Below, one piece after another: positions 44,164 through 55,599 of a DNA stretch of 64,000 nt. Below the pieces are notes generated by a model. The model made no database searches and had not been told where the DNA came from. It saw only the letters and a list, made by a program, of their open reading frames with translations. How positions within the stretch are numbered: the first letter of the stretch is position 1; every line of letters begins with the position of its first letter. The stretch is from NCBI RefSeq assembly GCF_030272615.1, contig NC_081406.1, forward strand, positions 471,252,400 through 471,316,399. Reading direction: 5' to 3'. This DNA comes from Cryptomeria japonica. Lineage: Eukaryota; Streptophyta; Pinopsida; Cupressales; Cupressaceae. The position numbers and the translations under genes are program-made.

Positions 44164-44964
44164 AAATGGGAGGCTCCCCTGTTTGTCATGAACCAATATA
44201 ACACGCCCTTATTTTAGAAGACTCACACTATCAAATATTCAAGTATTGTGGGTGGTTAGATTATTTCCTAAAGCTTCATGGCTTCAGTGAAGCCATGGCA
44301 TTGGAATTTTCTTTCACTTTGAAGAATGACCAAGTAGTGGTCAAGGGTTTAAGAATCAAGGTTATAGAACAACAAATTACAGAGGTAAAAGGGTTGCCTA
44401 CAACAAGGGAATTATATCTTCAAGGGCATGATTCCTGAACAAATAGGGCTAAATTTATAGTACATGATGATCCTCCATTGATAGTAATTAAATAAGGAGA
44501 AAGAATATTATCTTTTCCACCAGAATGGGTTCCTAGGGCAGTTTATGTCATTCAATATTTGACTTGTGAGGGTCAGCACTCTTAGCTTCATTTAGTGCAT
44601 TTTAAGCACCTAAGTTAGCTTCAACATAGGAAGTTGATGAATATTCCAAATTTACTTTATAACATGTTGAAGCAGATGGTAGAAAAAGTTTAGAAAGGTA
44701 ATGTGAATTATGTTTCTCATCATTGTTTGATTCAATTGTTGATAAAAAAGACCCTAGAGGAAACAAACTATGGGATGCCTTGGGATGATTTTATGAATAT
44801 AACAGGGGATAAACCAATAAATATAAGAATTATAGTTGTGGGGAAAGAAGGATCCTCTTCTTCACTCAGTTCTTTAATGAAACCCCTATTGAAGACACTC
44901 CTCGTTCGCATGAACATAATGAGGAAATTGGGAACCATAGTGCTACCCCTAAATAAACCCCTAT
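44164..44964 (+). pseudogene. Gyp2 extra ORF, N-terminal part
   Basis: In frame from about 44205: YQIFKYCGWLDYFLKLHGF, LEFSFTLKNDQVVVKGLRI, VIEQQITEVKGLPTTREL. It then breaks at TGA (44438) and continues FPPEWVPRAVYVIQYLTCEG and LYNMLKQMVEKV. It aligns by eye with the Gyp1 extra ORF (GWLNFIKMYNGF, VKEFVIKFHVNVTRVDGEI, TPQVVNEI-GIP). Chr1 cuts it at 44964, and the Lys-rich end resumes at 50038. Confidence 0.6.
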
Positions 44965-46317
44965 TTATGTACATATGGGCTTCAATCCTCTATAACAACA
45001 CAAAAAAACACTCACCTTTCACCTAGTGCATGTATCAATAGTACTTCCTTCACAATTAGGCCTATTTCCTAATAGCCTTTCAAAATGACCTTTTGGACCA
45101 TAATTTTCATCTCAAACCTGATATTAAAAATGTGAGACCTGTTTGGGATACAATTTTATATTTTATTAAACATATCTAAAAATGGGTAGTGGTTCCTTTG
45201 TATGGAATAAGGCAAATTTTAACTGTTCTCTTTTCTACTAGGCCAAAAGGGAGCAGCAAATGGGGTTTTTGGGCATAAATTTCAGTATAGGCTTAATATA
45301 AGAAAAATAAAACCACTTTTAGATACCCATTTGGAAATTATATAACATTCCTTGAAATGGGTAGGTTTTTTTTTTTAATGAAAGGCTCAAAAGGCTGATT
45401 GTTTTGTTTATCACTAGGCCTTATTTGACAATTTTCCAATGCTAGAGGCTAGGGCTTGCTCCCAAATTCTTCAAAATCATAAAACTACTATTACCACACA
45501 TGTAACACATCCAAAAAATTCTAAATGTATAGACTTCCAACCCCAACCCTTCCTCCAAACAAATTCAAGGCATTGTTCACTATTCACTGGATATTTTATG
45601 ACTGATACATAGAGATATCAGTCAATCATGGCTTCAAAACACACACCAAATATCCAAAAACTTTTTGCACCTTTGGGGATTCATAGAATACATAAAAAAT
45701 AAAATACCATTCCACTAAGTTTGAAGTTATTTCATCAGTGGAATGATGAGGAAACCATTTTTTTGTGCCCTTGGTTACCCTAACCTAGGGTTTCAGGCAA
45801 CTTCGAAAGAAAATTCAATATCTCCTAAACTATCCAATGAAATTTATTGAAACCTATGGTAAATGAAATAATATTAAATGAAATATAATCCTCTTGGTTT
45901 TAGGCTACCAAAATTCCATACAGATCCATACAACACAATAAAGCAACAAAAATACATTAGAAATGTAGAAAATTTGATGTTTTGATTGCTTCTTCTCCTC
46001 CAAATTCATCCAACCGACCTTGTGGTTGATGAAATAAGGGTTTTATAGTTTTTCCAACCTTCCCCAATGGTTGGAAACCATATTTCAAAGTATAACTAAT
46101 AAAACATCATTTTGTGCTTACATGATAATAATGACAAGAAAAGTTGCTTGACAACAATTGCAACTTTTACATTATGACATTCCTAATGGTCTAATGACCC
46201 AACCTAGACTCCTAACCATAAAAAATGGTCTAATAAGACCTTATTACATGAAAAAAAAGAAACCTTTTTAAAAATCGCCTTATGGAGGCATGAATCCAAC
46301 TACGTGCTCTTGCACCA
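44965..46317 (-). repeat. Chr1 3' LTR
   Basis: About 1.35 kb, on - starting TGGTGCAAGAGC and ending ...TACATAA. The end of the Chr1 coding frame (GARARSW) runs into it. Direct repeat of 48687-50032, sharing for example 'gggtttcaggcaactt' and 'gttgcttgacaacaattgc'. Confidence 0.82.
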
Positions 46318-46540
46318 TACTTCCCATGCAAAATTGACTCGTCCCCTTGAGGACAATGTTGCAAGGTAGGGTCATTTTTTACCATGTGATTCTCTAACCT
46401 CCATGTTTCTTCTCCATCTATTAAACCCTTCCAATGGACCAAAAAATAAAAATATGCATCATCCTTTATCTTTTTGAACTCTTTGGCATCTTGGTGATGC
46501 TTCAATTATAGCGACCTACTTGATGGATGACCTTTAACCT
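46318..46540 (-). pseudogene. Chr1 chromodomain fragment
   Basis: ORF 46505-46230 on - has FYFLVHWKGLIDGEETW at residues 19-35, the core of a chromodomain (normal form LVKWKG...E-x-TWE). In chromoviruses this domain ends integrase and steers insertion toward particular chromatin. The frame continues into the LTR, as is common. The first strand of the domain is weak (KIKDDAYF). Confidence 0.72.
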
Positions 46541-47100
46541 ATGCTACATCTAAGAATGTTATTAAGTCTAGATCATCACCTGCAACCACATCTCCTCCTA
46601 CCTTGGAATGAACCTCCTTCTTCTTTACCATTGGTGCATGCTTGAACTTTCTTTCATTTCCTTTTAGTTTTTCTTTTACCTCTTCACCCTTCCTTTCTAG
46701 CTCTTACATCTGATATTTTGCCTCTATGTATGTTGCTTGCTTAAGTATACTAGCCTCTGAGATGAAAAAAATGATCAAAGTCCCCCTTTGAAAACAATGA
46801 ATGAAACACTCCTCATAGCATCATGGCAACATACTTCTTAAGAAAACTTTGAATATCCAAAATTAATTCATCCTGACCTTTAGCTCAATATCATTTCCCT
46901 TCAAAATCAGATCATTCTTCACTTATGTTGTCTTGGTATCTTCAAGTATTGAAGTGGCTGCAACCTCCATATTCTTCTCTACCCTTATGAACTATTTCCT
47001 TCCAACCATCATTACATTAGATTTCAGGGTCTTCCCTTTATCATCCTCTTTAAAGGGTTTCAAGGTAAAGGAGACACCATCCTTTTCTATCTCATAGGTA
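46541..47100 (-). other. Chr1 region between protease and chromodomain
   Basis: Here about 2.5-3 kb of RT, RNase H and integrase would be expected. Instead only charged linker sequence is readable on - (for example KQATYIEAKYQM and KEVHSKVGGD). This marks the deletion. Confidence 0.6.
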
Positions 47101-47470
47101 TTTCTTCTCCCATCATACATTGCATGCATGTCAAATTGCCATGGTCACCCTAGCAGAAAATGGCATACATACATATGCAATATGTCACATAGAATTTTGT
47201 CCTTATACCCTCCTATATTGAACTCCACCCAACTTTGTTCATTTACCAAAAAATATTGACCCTCATTCAACCAAGAAACTTTCTAAGGAGTATCATGTGG
47301 TATTCTAGGCAACTTAAGTTTATCAAACATCACAACTGAAACCATATTATTCGCGGTTCCTGAATCAATTACAACATTACATACATTACCCATGCACTTA
47401 CAAGCTTCCTTGAAGAGAGTTCTCCTTTGTGATGACTCTTGTCCTTCAAATTATTTGATGAGAGTTCTCC
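47101..47470 (-). pseudogene. Chr1 aspartic protease (decayed)
   Basis: On - CNVVIDSGTANNMVS with the catalytic Asp-Ser-Gly at 47366-47358. VCHFLLG-PWQFD follows near 47170, the second retropepsin landmark, with a stop for Arg. Catalytic triad intact. Closely parallel to the Chr2 protease. Confidence 0.75.
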
Positions 47471-47559
47471 TTACCATAAGTGATTCACCAACCTCTGGAG
47501 CAACATGCTGTGATGGAAGTTTTACACTTTCATTATCCTCTTCTTGTACCAATTGATTC

Positions 47560-48420
47560 CTTCTTTATCCTCCATGTGAAGTAGAGGCTTGCCCTTTATT
47601 ACACTACCATTCTTGGTGTCCAAATTTATTGCATTGATAGAACCTTCCTAAGAATGTATTTGAGCCTCTTCCTTGTCCACCAAATCTACCTCCAAAGCCT
47701 GATCTACCTCCTCTAAATCCACCTCTCTGATATGCCCCTTGTTCTTGGGGTTTGTTTATATCTTCTTGGTTCTCATAGGACTATCTTGAAGTGGAAAATG
47801 GATCTCTTCCTCTAGTAGTGATTCCTCTACCCCTTGTTTGTTTATCTTGTCTTCTCTTTATCTCCTCTTCTACCCTAACCGCCAATTGGAAACATTCTTC
47901 AATCGTGTTTGGAAGAGCCATACTTAACTCATCTTGTATATTGAACCTTCACCCATTTGCGTACCTTGCTACCTTCTCCACCTCATCATTAACATGACCT
48001 GCTTTAATAGCCAACTTATGAAACTCCTTAGTATAAGCCATGACATCCATCTCCTTTTGTTTAAGGTTTTGAAGCTTCCTAAATGTCTAAATTGCATAGT
48101 CACCCTATAGGAATTGACTCTTGATTTTAGCCTCCATTATATCCCATGAATTTGTCTTTTATTTTCCCTTTTTCACTCTCTCCCTGCACATAATTCCACA
48201 AAGTTAAGGTAGGGCCTTTCAACTTTGTTTTAGCAAATTTCACCTTTTGTTCATCTGCTACCTCCTTGTATTCAAAATAATTGTGTAGGACATCAATCAA
48301 ACTATCCATCTTCCCACCATGCATGGGAAATTCCATATTCACCTTAGAACTATCTCTCTTGACATCCTTCAGCATCCTAACCATCATCATCTCTTCAGGA
48401 TCCACCTCTTGCTCATGGGA
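47560..48420 (-). pseudogene. Chr1 gag with zinc knuckle (decayed)
   Basis: ORF 48405-48127 on - begins MDPEEMMMVRMLKDV and has KLKGPTLTLWNYVQGE, the Trp-containing core of plant Gag. After frame breaks come QKEMDVMAYTKEFHKLAIKA (about 48060-48000), an Arg/Gly-rich stretch (47830-47660) and one knuckle CNKFGHQEW-C near 47630. It would form the particle. Confidence 0.75.
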
Positions 48421-48671
48421 TCCTCCTTGAGGGTTTTCATTCTCACCCCCTTCCTCTTCCTCTTGGTCACGCTCATCTACAGTGGCCTAACCTTTTCTTT
48501 GGTTTGTTTCAAGTGCTTCAAGTCTAGCTAAAAGAGCTTCCTGAAACTCTTTCATCAATCTAATTTCAATAGAAATGACTGCACTTCCCTTAGGAGGCAT
48601 CTTGTCCTTTCAAATTATAACTTTTCCCTCTTGGAACTTCAAACTTTTTCCTTCAAATGATCAAAACCTAT

Positions 48672-48684
48672 GCTTTGATACCAA
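48672..48684 (-). other. Chr1 primer binding site (tRNA-Met type)
   Basis: On - TTGGTATCAAAGC, two bases after the 5' LTR under the wider borders. One base differs from the usual TTGGTATCAGAGC, as also in PL3 site 1. Confidence 0.75.
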
Positions 48685-48686
48685 TT

Positions 48687-50032
48687 TTATGCATAGTAGG
48701 GCTTCAATCCTCTCTACCAACACAAACAAACACTCACCTTTCACCTAGGGCATGGATCAATAGTACTTCCCTCACAATTAGGCCTCTTTCCTAATAGCCT
48801 TTCAAAATGATCTTTTGGACCATAAATTTCATCTCATACCTGATATTAAAAATTTAATACCTATTTGGGAAACCCTTTTATCTTTTATTAAAGATATCTT
48901 AAAATGGGTAGTGGTTCCTTTGTACAAAATAAGGCAGATTTTGATTGTCCTCTTTTCTGTTAGGCCAAAAGGGAGTAACATGTGAGGTTTTTTAGGAATA
49001 AATTTCAGTATAGGATTAATATAATCACTTTTAGATACCCATTTTGCCATTATATGACATACCTTGAAATGGGTAGGTGGTTTTTTGGAATGAAAGGCTC
49101 AAAAAGTTGATTGTTCTGTTTATCACTAGGACTAATTTGACGATTTTCCAATGCTAGAGGCTAGGACTTGCTCCCAAATTCTTCCAAATGATAAAAATAC
49201 TATTCCCGCACATGGAAAACATCCAAAAAATTCCAAATTTATATAATTTCAACCCCCAACCCTTCCTCCGAACAAATTCAAGGCAATGTTCACTATTCAC
49301 TGGTTATTCTATGACTGATACATAGAGATATCAATCAATCGTGGCTTCAAAACACACACCAAATCTCCAAAAAACTCTTTGCACCTTTGGGGAATCATAG
49401 AATACATAAAAAAAAGACCATTCCATCAAGTTTGAGGTTATTTCATCAGCGGAATGATGAGGAAACCATTTTTTTGTGCCCTCGGTTACCTTAACCTAGG
49501 GTTTCAGGCAACTTGGAAAGAAAATTCAATATATCCTAAAATTTCAAATGAAATTTCTTGAAACTTATGTAAAATGAAATAAAATCCAATGCACTATCAT
49601 TACCAATTAATTTGGGTCTACCAAAAGTCCGTATAGATCTATAAAACATAATAGAGCAGCAAAAAGGTGTTAAAAATGCAGAAAAATTGATGTTTTGATT
49701 GCTTCTTCTCCTCCAAATTCATCCAACCCACCTTGTGTTTGATGAAATAATGGTTTTATAGTTTTCCAACATTCCACAACAATTGGCAACCATATTTCAA
49801 ATTATAACTAACACAACATCATTTAGTGCTTCATGACAATAATGACAAGAAAAGTTGCTTGACAACAATTGCAACTTTTACATTATGACATTCCTAATGG
49901 TCTAATGACCCAACCTAGACTCCTGACCATCAAAAATGGTCTAATAAGACCTTATTAAATGAAAAAAAAACAAAAAACTTTGACAACAATAGGCTCATGG
50001 AGGCATGAATCCAACTAGGTGCTCTTGCACTA
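48687..50032 (-). repeat. Chr1 5' LTR
   Basis: 1,346 bp direct repeat of 44965-46317. On - it starts TAGTGCAAGAGC (decayed TG) and ends ...TATGCATAA before the primer site. Confidence 0.82.
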
Positions 50033-50037
50033 CCTAT

Positions 50038-50325
50038 GTCGACTACATCTTTAGGAGTTAAGAACAAAAAAGAAAAACAATTGCAATGAAGAAAGAAAGT
50101 AGTAAAAAGAAAATTAATACTTGGACTCCTGTTCCTAAGAATCCTAAGCTTCATAATTGAAAATCCAGAAAACCTATACATCATGTAGCCACTAAGAAAG
50201 TAAAAATGGCTACTAAACCAGTAAAGAAGCCTACAAAGAAATTAAAGAAGGTTGTTCAAAAACCTATAAAGAGTAGCCATAGTCTTAAGAAGATGTTAAA
50301 AACTAAAGGAAAACCAAATGAGTAA
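50038..50325 (+). pseudogene. Gyp2 extra ORF, Lys-rich C-terminal tail
   Basis: From about 50107 the frame reads NTWTPVPKNPKLHN, one stop, then a strongly basic stretch (KKVKMATKPVKKPTKKLKKV at 50197-50256) ending at TAA 50323. It follows the Chr1 right border, where host sequence resumes. The Gyp1 extra ORF has an equivalent Lys-rich region. Confidence 0.5.
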
Positions 50326-50815
50326 ATTCTTATCTAGAGTATTGATACAAAAGAATCTCTATCTAATAAAGAGGAAAAGGAACTTATGTTGGCTTCTTGA
50401 TGTTTTTGGTGTAAGAGGTTGATTGATGACTTGTATTGTGTTGTCATTGATGGAAACCATGTTTTTCTTAGTCATCTAAGTCATTTAGTCCAATCGTTAA
50501 AGCCTAATCGTTAGAGGAAGAAGTTAAACAATGAACCGGTAAATAGTGACAGAGCTATGTTCAAGCGATCGGTACGTAAGATCGGTGAAGAGTTAAGTGT
50601 TGCGGTTTGGAATGAATGTTCATGACATTGGCAAGAGTCTATGACTGGAACCGCATCGGTAGATTTTATGGAATGAGAAAGTTAAGATGTTCTAAGCAAT
50701 CAGTCAGGAAGAATAGTTAACCAGTAGAGCAAGAGTTACCTAGATCGATAAACTGGTAGACATTATGTTTTATTTTGAGTTAAGTTGTTTGTGGCCGACA
50801 TGAGGAAAGTGTATT

Positions 50816-51879
50816 TGTTGGTATTTTGGAAATGTTGATATGGTTTTGTCATTGATGTTAACACCTGTCATCACTTGTCAACACTTATCAGCACTTGGAT
50901 ATTTTGGTTATGTTCACTGGCAAGTCAGAGACTTATGCACAGTCATCGGTATTTGGTTCACCGACAGATTATATTGTTCACCGGCACTTGGAATGACTTG
51001 GAGACTACTTTGTTATGTCGAAGACATTATTCGATCACTTGGTTTTGGCAATTTGGTTATTTGTTTATTCGGGTTTGCATATTTTTTGTTATTGGCAAAT
51101 AGGTCCAGGATAAGCACCAGCAAGCATATCTATTCCAAATCAGCACAACACATTATGGAGATGATTTATTATTATTGTAAATGCATTGAGCCGACATCAT
51201 GCATCGGATATTGATTTATTTGTAATTGATTTTATTGTAATATCTTTTAGTGAGCCAACCTATTCAATTGGTCTTAGGTTATGGTATAAATGTAAGATCT
51301 CATTTGCGAGATTGATATGCGATTGGGAAAAAGAATTGTAATAAGGTATATGCGAAAATAAGTAGAGCTATACACGCAGACATCATTTGAAGGTTTAAGG
51401 AAGGTTTTTGTGAAGGCAATCAAAACTAAACTGGTACTAAATCCAATATATGAAGATGCTATTTTATGTAGTACATTATCATTGGATTTAACCATCGAAT
51501 TGTAGTTAGTGTGACTCTCATTTTGTGATTGAGCAATGAGCTCTAGGCAGCTGGCCTTTCTGCATGTGCAGAATCCATATTGTATACACATACTATCTGC
51601 AGTAGTATCAATTGATTGTGGGTAAGGCTTCCCACTGTGGTTTTTCCCCTTACAGGGTTTCCACGTACAAATATTTGTGTTATGTGTTGTGGATATTATT
51701 GTCCTTTTGTTTCATGCATTAATCTTTACTAGTGCTGCAATTAATTGATAAAAATGTCTACCGGCATAAAGTTTGGTTTAGTGGTATTAAGCATTAAGTT
51801 TTGGTTAAGTTAATTTTGGTTGAATTTATTGGACAATTGTTTCACCCCCCCTCTCAGTTGTTCTTAGTCGACTTAGCAG
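50816..51879 (+). mobile_element. Solo-type LTR inside the PL3 5' LTR
   Basis: Starts TGTTGGTATTTTGG (50816). It shares with the solo LTR at 18570-19698 the phrases 'ggttttgtcattgatgt', 'cacttatc', 'cttatgcacagt' and 'tttg(t/g)ttcaccgaca'. The hairpin module is at 51619-51667 and CACCCCCCCTCTCAGTTGTTCTT at 51842-51864 (landmark). The right end is probably ...CTTAGCA (51879). The flanks GTATT and GAGTT match only partly, so the end is approximate. No internal region, so a solo LTR or a truncated end. Confidence 0.65.
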
Positions 51880-52132
51880 AGTTATTTATAAAAAGGAGTA
51901 TATTGTGTGATGATAAATCAGATATGAGATCCGAAGTGCGAATGTGATTGTGCGGTAAAAGGTGAACCTTTGTATTGATGTTTAGTCGGTGTTAGAAGCA
52001 GATCTGAAGCAGATCTAATCAAGCAAAGAGGTGATAATAGCAGATCAGTCACTTGTTGTTTCCTAATAGTTGCAGCAAGATAAAATCCTCTAACAAGGTC
52101 ACTCCTAACAGGGTGTCATAGGATCCTCACAG

Positions 52133-52921
52133 TGATGCAGGAGCATCCCCGGTTCACAGCAATCTTGCATCAACCAAAAATATTTTCTTTTTGTTTTGTT
52201 TTCTATTTGTAGTTTCAGTTTTCCTTTTTGTGTGTCCCGGTTTTGGCTCATCGGATCCTATGGAGTTAGATTCTACTTGAAGACGTGATCATCTTTCTTT
52301 CTCTCAAACCACATCTCTTTTGGATCACTTTTTGACAAGATATCGCTACAGGTTTCCTTGACAGTTTCTTGTTACCGGTTGTTCCTTTGTTACCGATTGC
52401 CTGAAACCTATTCTGGTGATCTATCGGAACCTATTCTGAAGCTTGTGGAGCCTTGGACATTGATCTCAATGTTTCTTTGCATGTGGTCAACCTTCTACAT
52501 TTCATCCTTGGATTTTTCAGAGGAATCTCTTGGCGGAGGCCGGCCTTGTTCCTTTTGCACGTTAGGTCTTGTTCTTCGGGTTTTGATCCCTCTTGGGCCG
52601 ACTCGATCCTTTGGATCGATATATATTTGTAATCATGGTTTAGAAGGCAATCAATTAGAGAATCAAGAAGTATCAAATATATAGACTATGCCTAGAAGAT
52701 AGATCTTTTGATTTAAGGTCCCGGTGTGACCTATTCTACCAAGCCTGTGTGTTGGTATGTTGTAACCTGGTTGTTATCGGTTGGATGTAATCAAATTTCA
52801 TGCAATAAAACCATATGTTTTGCATTGCCTCCATTACATTTGTGTGTTTTCATTGTGTTTACTCTTGCTTAACAGTTTGGACTGATCTCCTTGAGGTCCC
52901 TCTTCACCGGTGATTGCTTCA
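52133..52921 (+). repeat. Chr2 5' LTR
   Basis: 789 bp, TGATGCAGGAGCATCCCC...ATTGCTTCA. Direct repeat of 57568-58272, which lacks about 85 bp equivalent to roughly 52575-52660. Followed by the primer site. Confidence 0.92.
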
Positions 52922-52923
52922 AG

Positions 52924-52935
52924 TGGTATCAGAGT
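52924..52935 (+). other. Chr2 primer binding site (tRNA-Met type)
   Basis: TGGTATCAGAGT two bases after the LTR, matching the initiator tRNA-Met site in the first 11 positions. Confidence 0.85.
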
Positions 52936-53029
52936 GAAGTTCATTCCAAAGGTTGTGTGTCCTGGATTTTTGTTATAGGGTGGCGGATTGTGGATCTGAC
53001 CTACAATTGCAGAGGGCTAGCGTGGATGA

Positions 53030-54143
53030 ATGGCGCGAAGAGGAACTAGGAATGGTGTAGCGTGTGGGAATGCAGACCTTTCTATCATGGAGATGTTGCA
53101 AGGAATAGCAGCCGGGTTAGAAGCCGTGGAGACAACCCATAGAAGAGGCTGACATATTGAATATGTGAGAAAAGATGAAGGAGAAGAAGCCCCGGTAGAA
53201 CAAGTGAACCTACTAGCAGTTGATCCAGAGGAGGAAAGGTTTTTAAGGGTTTTGAGTAGGCCGAACACTAAACCTTATTTTACCCCACCAGAATATGATG
53301 GGAAGTTAGATTCGGATGAATTGATGGATTGGATCTCGAAGATGGAGAAGTAATTTGATTTTGAAAACACTGCAAAAGAGAGGAAGGTGAAGTATGCATG
53401 TACCTGGTTGAAAGGTCATGCATCTCTTTGGTGGGAGAGTTTGCAAGTTGATAGATAGAGAAGAGGTAAAGAAAATATTAAGACATGGGATGGGATGATT
53501 TCTAAGTTAAAATCAAAGTTTGCCCGGACGAATTATCAAGTGGATTTGTTCCGGAAGTTGCAGAATCTAAGATAGAAGGAATCTAGTGTGAAGGAGTACA
53601 CCAAAGCATTTTACAAGTTGAACATCAGATCCAAACATGTTGATGATGAAGTTGAATAGATTGCTAGATATTTGAATGGATTGTGGATATCTATACAAGA
53701 GAAACCCAGTATGATCAAATTGGAGAGTGTCGAAGAGCCTTACCATTATGCAATAAAGGTTGAAGAGAAGTTGAACAAAAGACATGAGCAAAGACAAAGA
53801 GGTAGAGGTGGAAGGTTTACCGGAGGAATATTTCAAGGAGGAAGGGGATATACTAGAGGAAGAGGAACTAGTACAGATTAGAACAAGGGCAAGGAAGTGA
53901 GAAAAGAAGGTAATTCATACCGGAAGGATGATAGAAATTTCTACCAGAGGAGAGAACCGGATGGTTACCATAATGAAAATTTTGGAAGATAAGACAAGAG
54001 GACATTTAGAGGAACCTAATTTCAGTGTGGAGGAGGACACCATGCATTTGAATGTAAGAAGACGGAAGCTATTAGAAGAGCAGCACTGGTGGAAGAGAAC
54101 CCCACCGGATCAGACAATAAACCGGAAGATGGAGAATTGTTGA
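53030..54143 (+). pseudogene. Chr2 gag (decayed)
   Basis: Starts MARRGTRNG at 53030. The Gag core is FTPPEYDGKLDSDELMDWISKMEK region (53281-53352, landmarks YDGK and WISKME), then CTWLKGHASLWWESL (about 53400-53440), LKSKFARTNYQ and VKEYTKAFYKL. An Arg/Gly-rich stretch (53795-53870) precedes a degenerate knuckle FQCGGGHHAFEC (about 54023-54058). At least five in-frame stops and a shift near 53900. Confidence 0.82.
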
Positions 54144-54164
54144 TGATCAGGAGAGATTTATGTT

Positions 54165-54830
54165 ATATCATAGGAGATAAAGAACCCTTGTAGAGGAAGA
54201 ACATGTTCAAGACCAGATGTAAGGTATCTGGTAAGTGTTGTAAAGTTGTTATTAATAGTGGTAGTTGAGATAATCTTGTTTCAAAAGACATGGTGAATAA
54301 GTTGAAATTGGAAAGATTGAAACACCCTAAGCCTTATCAGATAGCATGGATTTAGGATGAACATAAGTTGTTAGTAAGTGAATAGTGTTTGGTAAAATTG
54401 AAAATTGGGAATAATCATGATGAAGTTTTGTGTGATATTATGCCTATGGATATTTGTCATATTTTGTTGGGAAGACCTTGGCAGTTTGATAGACAGGCAA
54501 TACATGATGGGAGGAAGAATACATACACTCTTGTGGCCAATGGGATGAAGCAAACCGTGTTACCTTTGGAGGAACCTTTGAAGAGTGAAGTCTATACAAA
54601 TACTAGAATCTGTTTGGTAGATGGAAGCAAATTCATGGATGAACTGAGACATGAGAATGTGTGTTTTGCCTTAATTCCTAAGAAGACTGAGAGACCGGAA
54701 CCGGAAGGAGAACACCCGACAGAGATAAGAGATTTGTTGATAGAATATGAGGACATCATTTCAGATAATGTACCTGATGGATTGCCACCTGTTAGAAGTA
54801 TGTCATTGCATGGACTTGATTCCTAGAGCT
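54165..54830 (+). pseudogene. Chr2 aspartic protease with Asp-to-Asn change (decayed)
   Basis: CCKVVINSGS at about 54238-54267 is the active-site loop, but the catalytic Asp codon (54254-54256) is AAT (Asn), a single G-to-A change. A TGA follows at 54266. The second half, DICHILLGRPWQFDRQ (54450-54495), is intact in ORF 54389-54826. So the protease was dead by substitution as well as by nonsense. Confidence 0.82.
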
Positions 54831-54856
54831 AGTTTGCCTAACAAAGTTGCACACTA

Positions 54857-55580
54857 GTTGAAACCAGTAGAGAATGAAGAACTGAATAGACAAGTGCAGG
54901 AGCTATTGAAGAAAGGTTTGATCAGGGAAAGTTTGAGCCCTTGTGCAGTGCCAGTAGTATTAGCACCTAATAAGAATGGAGAATGGAGGATGTGTACCAA
55001 TTCAAGAGCAATAAATAAGATCATAGTGAAATACCGGTTTCCTTTACCTAGAATGGATGACATAATGGATTGTTTGAGTGGAGAAAAATACTTTACAAAG
55101 ATAAATTTGAAGAGTGAATATCATCAGATCAGGATCAGAGAAGGTGATGAGTGGAAGACAACATTTAAGACAAATGAAGGAATATATGAATGGTTAGTGA
55201 TGCCTTTTGGATTGACTAATGCATTGAGTACTTTCGTGAGGATGATGAATGAGGTATTAAAGAAATTCTTGGGTAAGTTTGTTATTGTGTATTTGGATGA
55301 CATTCTAATTTTCAGTAAGACAAAAGAGGAGCATTTGTTGTAGTTAAGACAAGTTTTTCAGAGGTTGAGAGAAGAGAAGTTGTTGATCAATATCAAGAAG
55401 TGCACTTTCATGAAGGATGAGTTAGTCTATTTGGGCTTTGTGATATCTGAGAATGGTTTGAAGATGGACCCTAAGAAAGTGAAAGCCATTGTTGAGTGGC
55501 CTACACTGGAAAGCATTAGAGAGGTAATATCATTTCATGGATTGGCTAGTTTTTACTGAAAGTTTATCAAAATTTTCAGT
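54857..55580 (+). pseudogene. Chr2 reverse transcriptase (decayed)
   Basis: ORF 54858-55343 covers [18 protein letters not shown] (the usual Asp of CVDYR is Asn), [34 protein letters not shown] and YLDDILIF (YLDD at 55290-55301). After one TAG, 55365-55559 has CTFMKDELVYLGFVIS and the thumb. Full RT length. The catalytic YLDD is kept, and few stops occur. Confidence 0.88.
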
Positions 55581-55599
55581 TCAGTTTGTAACTCTATGA

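Larger units (their letters stand above)
44965..50032 (-). mobile_element. Chr1: chromovirus deletion derivative (gag, protease, chromodomain only)
   Basis: LTRs at 44965-46317 (3') and 48687-50032 (5') are similar throughout. Target-site duplication is CCTAT at 44960-44964 and 50033-50037. With TG...CA borders instead (44968, 50029) the flanks do not match, so I prefer the wider borders although the LTR then ends ...CATAA on -. PBS is at 48684-48672. On - the internal 2.37 kb has gag, zinc knuckle, protease and then directly the chromodomain end. RT, RNase H and most of integrase are missing. It could move only in trans. Confidence 0.8.
42640..50386 (+). mobile_element. Gyp2: Gypsy remnant with integrase and extra ORF, split by Chr1
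   Basis: Only the 3' half survives: integrase (42640-43521), a spacer, then an extra ORF (44164-44964 and 50038-50325). The integrase is close to that of Gyp1 (shared TKWVEVKA, VPREI/APREI, KKSTPYHP/RKSTPYHP). The extra ORF begins with the same GW...GF block as Gyp1. So it is a second, diverged member of the same lineage. Protease, RT and RNase H are absent. Confidence 0.72.

Noticed and set aside
50816-51879. Reading 50816-51879 as part of the PL3 LTR itself
   Set aside because: It has its own TGTTGG start, hairpin module and C/T-rich end, and resembles the solo LTR at 18570-19698.
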